A DNA stretch of 64,000 bases from Microvelia longipes (taxonomy: Eukaryota > Arthropoda > Insecta > Hemiptera > Veliidae), in assembly GCA_018340805.1 (NCBI GenBank), contig JACMZG010001913.1:11095066-11159065 (forward strand), written 5' to 3'. Under the pieces are notes generated by a model. It worked only from the letters and a program-made list of their open reading frames with translations. It searched no databases and had not been told where the DNA came from. Positions within the stretch are counted from its first letter, which is position 1, and every line of letters begins with the position of its first letter. This document shows, piece by piece, positions 1 to 11,366 of this stretch. Both the position numbers and the translations under genes were made by a program.

Positions 1-643
1 TTCTGGATTTCGATACCGACTTTATCCAATTTGGTTGATTTGTATGGCTTAAACACTGCGGAAACAATAAAAGTGTACAACCATCAATCCATACAGACAT
101 ACACCAACTTTTTTAAGGTCTAAATTACCTGAACCGTTGACAAATAAGTGTAAATTAAAAATAATGATAAACAATTGGGCAAAGTAAATTGTTTAAAATC
201 AGGACTTAACTACCAAAAGTAAAGTGTAGCTATATATAAAGTTTTTTTAGCGGGAATAGGGTCATTTTATCTATTCCCATGTGGTCAGAAGGTATGAGAT
301 TGGTTCGGAACCTTAACACTAATGGAATCTATTAGAGAGGAATAAGGCTGGGACAAACTCCCAAGGGACTTTCCTGTCTCCCCTAACAATTCCTTTCTTT
401 ACTTCTTATAAAAACTCAATGACTCTCACCAGTTCGACTTAACCGTGTAAGGGAAGTAGACAAACACTTACCAATTCCTTTATTTGGGGAAAAAGGGATG
501 TTTTTTAAGATAAATAAGATAGTATTTTGTCCAGTTCTTTGATAAAATGATTTAAGATTTGTCATTAGATGTCTCTGAAACGTCAACAAAACGCAGTAGA
601 TGATAGGTTAATGCGGTAAAAGGAATGTTTAAGAAGTCATAAT
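1..643. other. AT-rich intergenic DNA, nothing supported
   Basis: No long open frame, tandem repeat or terminal inverted repeat was seen here on either strand. Confidence 0.5.
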
Positions 644-805
644 TAAAAAATCGTGTACGGGGTACTTCGGAACTTTTCCTTACCACATCGGATTCGCTAC
701 GCTCATCCTTCCTACTTCGCATTTGCTTCGCTTGTCATGAGAATATATTGTATTTAAATGTATGCTACAAATCGTCTCAGGACTTGCTTCGCTCGTCCTC
801 ATATG
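644..805 (-). repeat. 5S-type SINE family, 3' body fragment
   Basis: Read on the minus strand, this matches the shared 3' body of a dispersed family: a stretch rich in GAGCGAAGCGAGTCC-like words, then a CCGATGTAATGAGGAAAAG-like block, then GGTACCCCGT and a T-run. The same block recurs near 13.6, 54.5, 56.8, 57.5 and 61.0 kb on plus and 60.6 kb on minus. The 5S-derived head is missing in this copy. Confidence 0.6.
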
Positions 806-836
806 GTAATGCTGGTTAACTTTGATGATAAGAGTC

Positions 837-1090
837 ACCCGTGGTGTAGTGGTTAAGGTACGCGGCCAATTCACAGAATGAATGGACTTTAGTCATGGGT
901 TCAATCCCAGCACGGGCCTCTAGGATTTTTATGTGAGGGATATAAATTCTGCGTACCACGTCCTTCAGAAGGGACGTAAAGCCGGTGGTCTGGAGCCTGT
1001 GCGTTGTCAGGTACTCGTTAAAGATCCCTTACCCTAAATGAAACTGGGTATAGACAAAATTTAGGACCCTCATTGTACATTCATTATAAT
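837..1090 (+). repeat. tRNA-derived SINE, family 1
   Basis: The head (about 837-919) is tRNA-like: an A-box-like segment GTGGTGTAGTGGTTAAGG, a T-arm/B-box GGGTTCAATCCC, and an acceptor pairing of CCCGTG with CACGGG. It is followed by a non-tRNA body containing CTTCAGAAGGGACGTAAAGC. The anticodon arm does not fold cleanly, so it is called a SINE rather than a working tRNA gene. The 3' limit is approximate. Confidence 0.6.
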
Positions 1091-1652
1091 ACTAAAGTGT
1101 GTCTGCCTTGTAGTTTAAAGTGTATGGAGGTTTGGTTTAACAGTGAGAGTACGTGTTGTTCCCAGTTTTCACTAGGCTATAAGAGTCAGTGAAAATATGT
1201 ATGATTGCTTGAAAAAGCATGAGAGGACCCATAGAAATTCACGGCTCTTCTGTCTAGATTAGATGAATACCTACACTTGAAATTAAAAGGAGTAGAACAC
1301 TATCTTAGGGATCTGACAAAAAGGGCCCAACCACGTGGCCTGCTTTCCTGGTAGTTACTACCACTGCCCCATATTACTATCACTACTACTATCACTAACT
1401 TTGATGATCCAACATATATCATGGATACATTTCTATATTAAAACGAAACTTAGTGTACTTATTTATCACGTAAAGCTATACACTTGTACTGAATATCAAC
1501 TTAATTAGATTATTTTCCAATATTTAGCACTTCTCCACTTGTAAACTTTATACTTAACAATAAAATATTTGTGCTTTCTGCCAATTGTGTTACAAAAGTT
1601 CTTTGTAACTCATAACTATTATTTCAATAGTTTTTTATACTTTCGAATTATA

Positions 1653-2488
1653 CAGGGTGACTTAATCTTAACGGGACAAAATAAAAATCTTGATTCTATG
1701 GACCAGGAGAAACAAAAAATGTCATGTAAGCATAGGGTCGATTCTCAATAGTTCTCTAGAAAAAGCGATATATCGAATTATTCGATACTTTACTGTCTAT
1801 AAATCGCTAAAACGATCTACAACTTGAAAACTACTAAAGCTAAAGAGATGCGGTTTTCACTATTCTAAAGGACATTAAATTCCCTTTAAAATGGTATACT
1901 TTATGTCACAATTGAACTTTAATTTATTTGCATTTAAAATAAAAAAATTTATTAGTACAAATAATGTAAAAAATGTTAAACGCAAAAATCTTAGATTTTT
2001 GTCCACTCATTGTTATAACCTAAAAATCTTAAAAACAGCCTCATTCCATACCCTTTAAAGATTTAACCTATAAAGTTAAAAACAAGCCATAGATTATGTT
2101 ATATCATTTTAAAGGGTATGGAATGAGGCTTGGACAAAAATCGATGATTTTGGCGTTTAAAATTTTTTACATTTTTTGTACTAAAAAAATTTTTATTTTA
2201 AATGCAAATAAATTAAAGTTTAATGTTATGATTGCGACATAAAGTATACCATTTTAAAGGGAATTTAATGTCCTTGAGAATAGTGGAAACCGCATCTCTT
2301 TAGCTTTAGAAGTTTTCAAGTTGTAGATCGTTTTAGATAATGAGACAGTAAAGTATGGAATAATTCTATATACCGATTTTTCTAGAGAACTTTTGAGAAT
2401 CGTCCCTATGCTTACATGACATTTTTTGTTCATCCTGGTCCATAGAATCAGGATTTTTATTTTGTACCATTAAGATTAAGTTACCCTG
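1653..2488. mobile_element. Long palindromic Tc1/mariner-type element, TA duplication
   Basis: The two halves are inverted copies of each other: arms of about 390 bp, roughly 90 percent identical by eye, around a spacer near 2045-2125. The ends are CAGGGTGACTTAATCTTAA on the left and its near complement on the right. TA flanks both ends (1651-1652 and 2489-2490), the target duplication of the IS630-Tc1-mariner superfamily. No transposase frame survives; a 60-codon frame inside is incidental. Confidence 0.75.
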
Positions 2489-4770
2489 TATATTTGGAAT
2501 ATGCTGTATAGATCCAGTAAACGTCACACAAAGAACTTTTGGTAGTTTCTCCTGCCAAGGGGACAGGGGACATACCTAAACATATCTTTTGTTTTATTGC
2601 TATGCCTTCAATAGTATATTTTTTCTAATATTTTACAGTGTGTCATTTTAAAAGACATAATTTTAAGGTCAAAGTAATGAAAAATTATGTATTTACACAA
2701 ATTTTCATTCACAAAAATCCACTATAGATAATTTACTCTTTAGTGGACTTTAAAGAAAAGTAGGAGAAACTCCTCGTGGGAAATCTTGAAAATATGGAAA
2801 TCTTTGAAAAACGTGGAAATCTGAAAATATATTGGGGAGATGTTGATTGAGGTAAATTAAACATAATTAAACATAATTATGTTTAATTTAGCGGAATGTA
2901 CTTTTAAAGTAGAGTCAGGGGCCCATTTTTATCTATATCTGTCTGCACAGCTGAAATTTAGGAGATTTAAAATCTCTCAAGACTATAGATATTTGGCAAA
3001 ACTTTCTTTGATTTAAGAAATTATAATACTTCTAGTGAAAAAGAAATACCAAATTTAAGTATCTGTAAAATCATTTAGTGGGACTGTAGTGCATTTTTCA
3101 GTTAAATACACAATATTTTTTAATTCATGTCACATTATACCACAATACAAACCAAAAATGTTATTTTAAATCCTAAAGCATTAGTTTATGTGTAAAGCAG
3201 TCTACGAAGAATTTAATACGTAACTCGTAAATTTAATTAAAATATTTCTAAAATTTATAACAAAATACAAATGAGATGGGAAATAACTGATTTGTATTCT
3301 ATTAAAAATCAAATATGCAATAAACAGAAAATGAAGAGTTAATATTATAACAACTGTAAAGTATTGTGGAAAAAAATAGAAAATTATCTAATTTTATGCT
3401 AAGTTATGAACTGAAACATTTTTTCAACCAATTCTCTTTTCAAATACTTTTAAGTAGATTTGCCTCTCTTTCTCTCTTTGAAATAAAAACAAAGAAAAAA
3501 AATCGCAAAGCAATTTTCTTTTCAAAATTATATTAACTTTACCGTAGGGACTGAAACAGAACGGGAAAATAAGATTTTAAAAACTCTAAATAAAGATTCC
3601 TATTTTTTTCTCTCTTTCTAGGGAAACAGGCTTAACTAAGTTGAATTTTACACCCTCTACCAACTTCGAAGCAAAAACCTATTTAAATAACAGAAAAAAT
3701 GGAGTTCTTTTATATCTAAAAAGTACATTTAACCACAAAAAAACAGATGAAGTAAAAAGGTATTTTCTTCTAACCCCTAAGAGTAATAATACTGCTAAGG
3801 TTTGTGTTATTAACTTTGTATACTAAAAATAAACAACATCCAGTTTTGTCACCAAGCAAGCAAGCCCCCAAACCTCTTCCCTCCAAAAAAAATCTAACGT
3901 TTAGAAACGTAAAAAAAATTATTCGATAAGAATTCTCAAAAAAAATTCTTTTTAAGAAAAATTATGATTGGTAGGCGGTATGTTAAGGATTCTTTAAAGA
4001 AGATAAAAACGAGTATGTATCGTCTTTTAAATAATTAGTTTTCACTAAAGTTTTTCTACTTTGTCAAACTTCATTGCAACTTGACCCCTTCCCCCAGGAA
4101 GCATAATAATTATTTTGAATTAATGCACATATAACATGGAAAGAAAAGAGTCTCCATAGCATACAAAGACATTTATCTCAAATGTCTCGATATAATTACA
4201 CGGATGAGTAAATGTTGCCTCATTTCTAACTTTATTCGACTCTTACTCAAACCTCCTTCAGAAGTTTCTAAAGCAAAAACATTTTAAAGGAGAGATAATT
4301 TGCCAACTTTTCCTCCTTCTTAAGATTTAACGAGCTTTAAAATTGTCTTTCCTTTTTCAAAACGATTAAGAGATTTTAAATTATATCATAAAAGGAGATT
4401 TAAAAGTATATTTCCGAGTGAAAAGCATTAAGAATTATCAGCTTAAGAAAATTCTAAGTAAAAATAGTTCTACTGAATTGTCGACCCGTTAATTTTAATT
4501 AAACTTTATTATTTTAGATTTGAAAATAAATTAATTTCTTTAAAATTGTATCTTCGTTTTACTTACTTAACTTCTTATTTCATCACACTAGATTTAATTT
4601 ATAATATTTTATCAATGATAATTCATTTGCTTCAAATATTAGTTAATTTAATTAGTTGGTATTTTCATTATGTCTTATAAAAGAAGAAAAAAAAATCCCT
4701 AATCTTTGAAAAGATTAGGTGACAAAAACCCTATTTTTGTTATCATTATATAACAATTTAGGGTTACATA
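2489..4770. other. AT-rich intergenic DNA, no gene seen
   Basis: A small inverted motif around 2858-2890 (TAATTAAACATAATTATGTT-like) and homopolymer-rich stretches are present. The longest open frame (3641-3826) has no family resemblance or compositional support. Nothing else is supported. Confidence 0.5.
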
Positions 4771-4811
4771 AATAATATAATGATATTATAAATAATATCA
4801 TTATATTATTT
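4771..4811. repeat. Perfect AT-only hairpin
   Basis: ATAATATAATGATATT is followed by a short centre and then its exact complement, giving 16-bp arms made only of A and T. Confidence 0.7.
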
Positions 4812-4841
4812 ATGATATGAAATAATATAATATACTACTAG

Positions 4842-4939
4842 GCTGTGAAAGGAATCTTTTTTTTAACGAAGTGACTATATTTACTGGCGAGCAAAGCGAG
4901 TCAGTAAAAGGACTGAGGTAAAAAAAGCATTCACAGCCA
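4842..4939. mobile_element. Small MITE with GGCTGTGAA ends
   Basis: The segment begins GGCTGTGAA and ends TTCACAGCC. The inner words ACTATATTTACTGGC and AGTCAGTAAAAGG recur in inverted orientation near 32.46-32.53 kb beside CACAGCC, so it is a dispersed family. No target duplication was established. Confidence 0.5.
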
Positions 4940-4940
4940 T

Positions 4941-4959
4941 ACTATACTATTATATATAT

Positions 4960-5020
<61 letters not shown>
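4941..5020. repeat. (TA)n microsatellite
   Basis: Almost pure TA dinucleotides with a few TAT interruptions at the left edge. Open frames here would be artefacts. Confidence 0.95.
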
Positions 5021-5022
<2 letters not shown>

Positions 5023-5830
5023 CGATTACCAAAGGAGGTATGCAACTATTTATTTTTAAAACGTTTGAGAGGTCAGAATATTTCTTTAGCATTCTCTATC
5101 TAACAGCTACATACAAAGGAAGCTGTATTTTACAAATACACCTTCATTTAGAGTATGGTAGTTTGATTTTCTCTAAACATACGATAAGAATTTTTTATCC
5201 ACATTAAAATTTTTAAAAAAAATAATGTAAACACTCATATATAAAGCTATTTTTAAAAACCGTAACAAATTCTGAAAAGAAAAAAACTAAGATTCATCAC
5301 TTAAAAAAAATCTCTAAATGAGATACCATAACCAATTATCAAATGATATAGAAAAACTAAAAAAGTGTTCTCTCCCCCAAAACTCAGCAACCAAACCAAT
5401 TAAAAGTTTACTGTTACAAATTATAAAATTGAGATGAAAATTAAATGTCATTTCGTGACAAATTAAATCGCTTTTTAGAAAATTTTCAATATGGTCTAAT
5501 GAAAAACATTAATGAAACACGTTTGTTCAGCATTTCACGATTTCATGGTTGACTATTTTTTATTATTTATTTATTTATATTTTTTTCAAAAAACTTAGTT
5601 ACAGTTTATTAGTTTGTAAAGACAAGACGGTTTGATTCGGTCCATTAGAATTAGTTTAATCTTGTAAGAGGTTGTTATTAGATACACTTATTTAAATATC
5701 GTAATATTGTACAGGTTGATTAAAGCAAAAAAAGAAGAGAAATAAAACTTTAGCTGCTTATTTACGTATCCGACATAAAGTGGATTAAGTTAGAATTTTT
5801 TAATCAAATTCACCAAATCAATTGCTTATA
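5021..5830. other. AT-rich intergenic DNA, nothing supported
   Basis: No coding or repeat structure recognised apart from short A- and T-runs. Confidence 0.5.
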
Positions 5831-6076
5831 GGCCACCTCCGTGGCCGAGGTCGTTAAGGCGTTAGTCTTTACACTGACCTTTGACACCCACGGAGGTCTG
5901 GGGTTCGCATCCCAGGTTACGCTCTCAGTTAATAGAAGATTATTGATTAGATAAATTAGCCAGCTTTAGAATACACTTTAAGCGTAACTGTTGCTACTGC
6001 CACCCGAGGTGGTTCCCGCAGGGGATATCCCTGATGAGCCGCAAGGCTCTAAACGTGCATTATTATTATTATTATA
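5831..6076 (+). repeat. tRNA-derived SINE, family 2, with (ATT)n tail
   Basis: The head (about 5831-5925) has an A box TGGCCGAGGTCGTTAAGGCG, a long variable-arm-like segment and a B box GGGGTTCGCATCCC, as in Ser/Leu-type tRNAs. The body contains GTGGTTCCCGCAGGGG and GAGCCGCAAGGCTC. It ends in an ATT tail at 6059-6076. A full inverted copy is at 38667-38935 and a headless copy at 56283-56392, which confirms a mobile family. Confidence 0.85.
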
Positions 6077-6344
6077 GGGGTTTCTCCCACTCACAGTTGC
6101 TTTTTAACCAAACCGGCAGTCCCCCCCTTAAAGTTTCAGCACTTTCAAATGCCACAATGAGGTGCATTCACAATTAGCCGCTGGCGATTTCTATTGCAAT
6201 GCTAGTGTAGCGATGATTTCAATATAGCAAATGACAAATATGTAATAGTAAATACGACCGCATGCGCAGCTAAAACACCAAAACATGAGTACAGTCCTGT
6301 TGCGAATTTTTAAAACCCAGAAGATAGTTTTTTCTTACCAAAGT

Positions 6345-6600
6345 TGAAATACGGGCCTTCGGCCCGTAGCCGCTACGCGGCCTCAGCGCTTCGCGCCTCG
6401 TCCGCTCCGCGACGTCGGCCCACCGGGCCGCTTCGCGGCCCGCGGCCTCCCTGTGGCCGCTTCGCGGCCACATTGTTGTTGTTTTGTATGATGTGTTGTT
6501 TCATTATTGTTCTTGTTACATCGCATTTTGCCATGTACCTATCGAATTTTCACAGCCTCTCCACACAGGCCCGCTTCGCGGGCCTGAGAGGCTTTCTCAC
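6345..6600. repeat. Cluster of GC-rich short hairpins (repeat family)
   Basis: About 120 bp at 6351-6472 is very GC-rich in an AT-rich background and is almost entirely short palindromes: GGGCCTTCGGCCC, GCCGCTACGCGGC, GCGCTTCGCGC, GGCCGCTTCGCGGCC and GTGGCCGCTTCGCGGCCAC. Another, AGGCCCGCTTCGCGGGCCT, lies at 6566-6584. Loops are mostly TTC or TTCG. A diverged copy with the same flanking words (TGTTGTTACAT, GCATTTTG.CATGTA) is at 8441-8600. Overlapping frames on both strands come from the palindromes and are not genes. Confidence 0.75.
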
Positions 6601-7340
6601 GAATTTGATTTTACTAATTAAGATTTTATTAATACTTTATTATTAATAGTATGCTATAATATTAAAACTAACAAGAATTATAAACAAAAATATATTCATG
6701 ATTTATGTTTAAAATAAAAATACCGTTTCCGTCACTTAGGATCATAGATAAACAATATTAACATAGATGGCTCATTCAAATATTAAAAAAAAAATAGTTG
6801 ATGGGATGCAGGAGGCTCAAGTAGTACAGTCTAGTGGTGACAGCGTGAAACTGTCACATATTTTTATTTCTGACATTTTATTTATTTATTTTTATTCAAC
6901 CAAACAACGAGCTGTTGAGGGTAATCAAGTAATATGTTGTTTCCTTTACTTATCCGTTTGCGCCAACCCGAGATGTTATACTCAGATAGCAAATTTAAAT
7001 GTTAAGTCTAAAAAACTAAAAATGAATTATTGTTATTTTTTTAAGAAAACGATGGTGCTGCTTCGCGTGATGAGGCCCCCAAGTTTTATTAAACAAAAAT
7101 ACATCGCGAATACTACAGCATATTATAGATCTTTGTTTACTTTTATTTTATTTTACTAAACGATTGGCAACTGTTTGTTTTTAAAAAAAATACTACAGCA
7201 CAATCTAGTAGAGAATAGAGCAAATATATTTTTACTACTAGCGCTATTCAAGACTCTAGTGATGAGGCCCCCAACTTCAATCATAAACACAAACTTGTCA
7301 ATTGAGTGTTCCTACTTCACTCGGGAGTGAACCATCTATC
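6601..7340. other. Intergenic DNA with a doubtful 130-codon frame
   Basis: An open frame at 6767-7159 (plus) has no recognisable motif, is Phe/Tyr/Ile-rich as expected of translated AT-rich DNA, and sits among repeats. Two short related segments containing GATGAGGCCCCCAA occur at about 7070 and 7260. No gene is called. Confidence 0.4.
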
Positions 7341-7344
7341 TTAG

Positions 7345-8135
<791 letters not shown>

Positions 8136-8261
8136 GAACAACCTCATAAGCGTCATTTTCATAATGAAAATTCGCTAAAAGAAAGGTTGATCGGGCAAGC
8201 TTTCAAATCGGATTTCATTAAAATTATTAATTTTAATGAAAAAATTAAAGGGAGGAGAGGA

Positions 8262-8305
8262 TATATATATATATGTATGTATATATATATATATATATTA
8301 TATAT

Positions 8306-8368
<63 letters not shown>
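8262..8368. repeat. (TA)n microsatellite
   Basis: TA repeat with a few TG and TAT interruptions. Tyr-Ile open frames on both strands are artefacts. Confidence 0.95.
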
Positions 8369-8369
<1 letters not shown>

Positions 8370-8440
8370 CAATAATTTTCGAACGCTCTGATTGAAACTC
8401 GGTTCAAAAAATCAACCTTAATAATCTACATATTGTTTTA

Positions 8441-8660
8441 TAAGTACGGGCCTTCGGGCTCGTAGTCTCAATACGGCTTCGGCGCTTTGCGCCTTGGCAG
8501 TTTCGTATTATTTGTTGCTTTATTATTATATGTTGTTACATGGCATTTTGTCATGTATCCAGCGAATTTTCGTAGCCTCAGCTGTTTTAGTATTACTACT
8601 CGCTGTTGTTTCAGTATTTATTAGTAACATTTCATCATGTCTAGGTATAGCCTCACTGTG
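8441..8660. repeat. Diverged copy of the GC-hairpin family
   Basis: It carries ACGGGCCTTCGGGCTCGTAG, GCTTCGGCGCTTTGCGCC and then TGTTGTTACATGGCATTTTG, in the same order as 6345-6600. The stems are eroded relative to that copy. Confidence 0.6.
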
Positions 8661-9346
8661 AGGCCATAGATGATGATATACACGTATACATATATTAAGA
8701 GTTGCCCAATTATCCTATGCCTTTTGGCGGGTCCGGAAAAAAAATATTTTTATCTACTCACGGCAGCAAAATTAGCCATTACTGGACTGTTTTTAAGCTG
8801 CAAAATGTAATTTTACCTACACTGTCAAACAATACGGGAAATATTTTAAAACAGTACGCAAAATGTTTTAAAACAGTACGCAAAATGTTTTGGTAATGAA
8901 AAAAGTACTAGGGAGTTATGGCTCATTTAAATAACATGGGAAACAAGTCAAACTCCCTAGGGGGAAAATGAATGAGCGGAGGTTATTATTTACAAATTAT
9001 TGCGTGAATTTTGGTATTGTTTTATTTTGTAACTATGATTTATTCTAGCTTGTTTCTAGTATGTAATTTTCTTTATTGTTACTTAAAAATACGATATTAT
9101 TATTAAATGTTTAACATTTGTTTATCTAATAATATATAATGTTTTGGAAGCAAATTGGCAACACTGATAATTTTGGTATTAAATTAAATTATTTACCAGC
9201 TGTTTATGAATCGACAGATTTTTAATGTTTAAGTCGTCAGATTTTGTATTTCATGTTCTTATATTTAGTTTAAGTATATAAAGTTACAAAAATAGAACGT
9301 TATCAAAAACTAAATCTGTAAACTAAAGTTAAGTTACTAAAACATA
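8661..9346. other. Intergenic DNA, small direct duplication only
   Basis: A 25-bp direct duplication containing AAAACAGTACGCAAAATGTT occurs around 8845-8890. Nothing else is supported. Confidence 0.4.
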
Positions 9347-9499
9347 ATGAGTGAGAACAACAGTGAAGTGAGTAAAGATACAAACATTGTTGACATTGGC
9401 GAGTTATTGGACCACACTCCACCTGATATTATCAGTGTTGAATCTACTTCAAAGCAGTCTTTACTGCCTGTAAAATCTCGCAGCAAGTATTTAAAATAA
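9347..9499 (+). pseudogene. Short coding-like frame, possible recombinase N-terminus fragment
   Basis: A 50-codon frame from ATG to TAA has balanced, acidic, protein-like composition (start MSENNSEVSKDTN, end LLPVKSRSKYLK), unlike translated AT-rich noise around it. The final LPxKSxxxYLK pattern resembles the opening of tyrosine-recombinase-like (Crypton-derived) insect proteins; that is recall, not a search. A foldback element begins about 30 bp downstream. It may be a broken transposon gene or a first exon whose donor I cannot place. Confidence 0.3.
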
Positions 9500-9531
9500 T
9501 CTCTTGTGTATTTTTTCTGCCGTTAGTAGAT

Positions 9532-9878
9532 AAAATAGTATATGCTACTATGCAGCAAAGGAAACATTGCAGACTCGTGCAATTAATTACCTGCCTCGGC
9601 TAACGCCTCTGCAGGTAATTCGCCATTTGCCAGCCTCGGCTTCGCCTCGTCTGTCAAATAAGTTAATTACCTGCCTCGGCTAACGCCTCTGCAGGTAATT
9701 CGCCATTTGCCAGCCTCGGCTTCGCCTCGTCTGTCAAATGGGTTAATTACCTGCCTCGGCTTACGCCTCTGCAGGTAATTTCATAGCCCACCCTCGCCTT
9801 CGGCTCGGGGGGCAAATTTATAAAACTCGTCTGCAAAATTCCATTTTGCTGCCTAGTAGCATAATATACTATTTTCCT
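9532..9878. mobile_element. Foldback element with internal 80-bp tandem repeats
   Basis: The ends are inverted copies of about 50 bp: AAAATAGTATA, TGCTACTA, GCAGCAAA and TTGCAGAC in order on the left and as the complement on the right. Inside are two and a half copies of an 80-bp unit (from 9583). The unit starts TTAATTACCTGCCTCGGC and carries its own small palindromes: CCTGC..GCAGG, and GAGG/GGCTTCGCC-type words. It is GC-richer than its surroundings. No protein frame is present. Confidence 0.65.
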
Positions 9879-10922
9879 TATTTACCTAAAATTAATCAAA
9901 TAAATTAATATTTAGTTTCACTTACGTTATATTTATGTTCTAATGGTTGTTTTATGTTGTCCATACATATTTTATAGTACATGTTAAATTCGTTTGCCCT
10001 CGTAAAAAAAAATTGTTAATTCTAGTACAAACTTAGTTGAAAATAAATATATTTGTTATTTTATATTGTTAAAAATATATTAATATTTTTGTTATATGTT
10101 AATCATTATTTTCTTAGATTTTTAGACTTTGTAAACATAACATATCAAGCACTGCTCGTTACTCATTTTGTCAGTATTTTTCAAAGGAAATGCGTTAAAA
10201 CCTTTAGAAAAAAGACTGAGCTTTAAACAAGTGCAAATAATAGGGTGCACAGCCAATTTTATTGGAATAGTTCTGTATAACCAACTGGATAATTATGTTC
10301 ATTTCCTTAAAAAAATAAAGACAACATGTACGAGTAATGCTTCTTAATTGAGTAACTGCTCAAGTTTTAAAGCATTAACCGAAACTTAAAGCAAGAAATG
10401 GATTGTTATGGCCGGAAACACGCATTCCAAAGGAAATTCGCTCGGCTGGTCCGCATGCCGCACCAGAATTTTTATTAATGGAAAACAAAACAGAAATAAT
10501 GGTACTCTGTACCGTTTTGGTCCCAATACAGCTCGAAAAGCTACTATGTACTATTTTACTAAAGAACAAATAAAGATTTAATCAAATAAAGGTGGGAGGG
10601 AGTCACTTGTGATTCCATCTTTGACCGCTATTTAGGGGGAACAGCGATAGAGGCGTCAAGTGTAGAAGAAGAGAGAAGTCGACAATCTTGCCGTATAGGG
10701 TAATCTTATCTGTAGTAATAATTCTAGGGTCAGCTGGAAAAAGCACATAAATCAAATTTATATTTTTATACAATTAAAGTATTTCTCAGACCTTATTAAA
10801 CCAAACGGAAAAATCACTTAAGTCAAAACTATCTATGACTAAATTCTTTTTTTTTTTCAATTTGTTAAAATAATAATTATAATAATGACTTATGTATTTT
10901 TTCCCGCCGATCTTAGAATTGC
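9879..10922. other. Intergenic DNA with one shared repeat segment
   Basis: Around 10393-10445 the sequence AGCAAGAAATGG...CATTCCAAAGGAAATTCGCTC also occurs near 31272-31325, so it is a fragment of an unclassified repeat. No gene found. Confidence 0.45.
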
Positions 10923-11366
10923 CAAAGGATGTCAAATAAAGGGGATGACGCATTAAGGAACTCTAGGTAGCCACTTTATTGAGAGTAATTGAAGCTTTAC
11001 CGTTTACTTTTCGTAGAGAGTAAGTTAAATGTGTTAATATTTTGTTTTTGTTAGCTTAGTGAAATGTTTTGCTAGATTTCAAGATTCAATTTTAGTTGTA
11101 ATGTTCTTAATTTTCTTTAATGTTGTTAGTTAACAAAAAACAGTTAAAAAGTATGAAATTTTTTCAATTTGTTTATAACCTTCGCAAGCAAAACAATGGG
11201 AAACCCATTGAGAGTTAAGTTTGCCTCTAAATTTTAAGACCTGCGCTGTTATAAGGATCATAAGCATGTGCAGTTTGTACCAAGCATGTGTTTTGATTTT
11301 CGATGGGGTCACTTTGTTTAATGGCAATTCGACTTAGTGCGTCATCCCCTTTATTCAACATCCTTG
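10923..11366. mobile_element. hAT-type MITE, CAAGGATGTTGAATAAAGGGG family
   Basis: The left end is CAAAGGATGTCAAATAAAGG followed by GGATGACGCATTAAG. The right end is CTTAGTGCGTCATCCCC, then TTTATTCAACATCCTTG, the complement of the left. The interior matches the element at 41128-41846 (GTTTATAACCTTCGCAAGCA and following), where an 8-bp target duplication assigns the family to hAT. No clear duplication flanks this copy. The 65-codon frame inside is shared repeat sequence, not a gene. Confidence 0.7.

Noticed and set aside
837..919. Functional tRNA gene
   Set aside because: A and B boxes and an acceptor-like pairing exist, but the anticodon arm does not form and a SINE-type body follows.
6270..6646. 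Overlapping plus and minus frames rich in Arg/Ala/Pro
   Set aside because: Both frames come from the GC-rich palindromes, which read open in either direction. No motif, and the pattern repeats in an eroded copy at 8.45 kb.
6767..7159. 130-codon open frame as a gene
   Set aside because: Composition is that of translated AT-rich DNA, no motif was recognised, and neighbouring DNA is repeat-derived.
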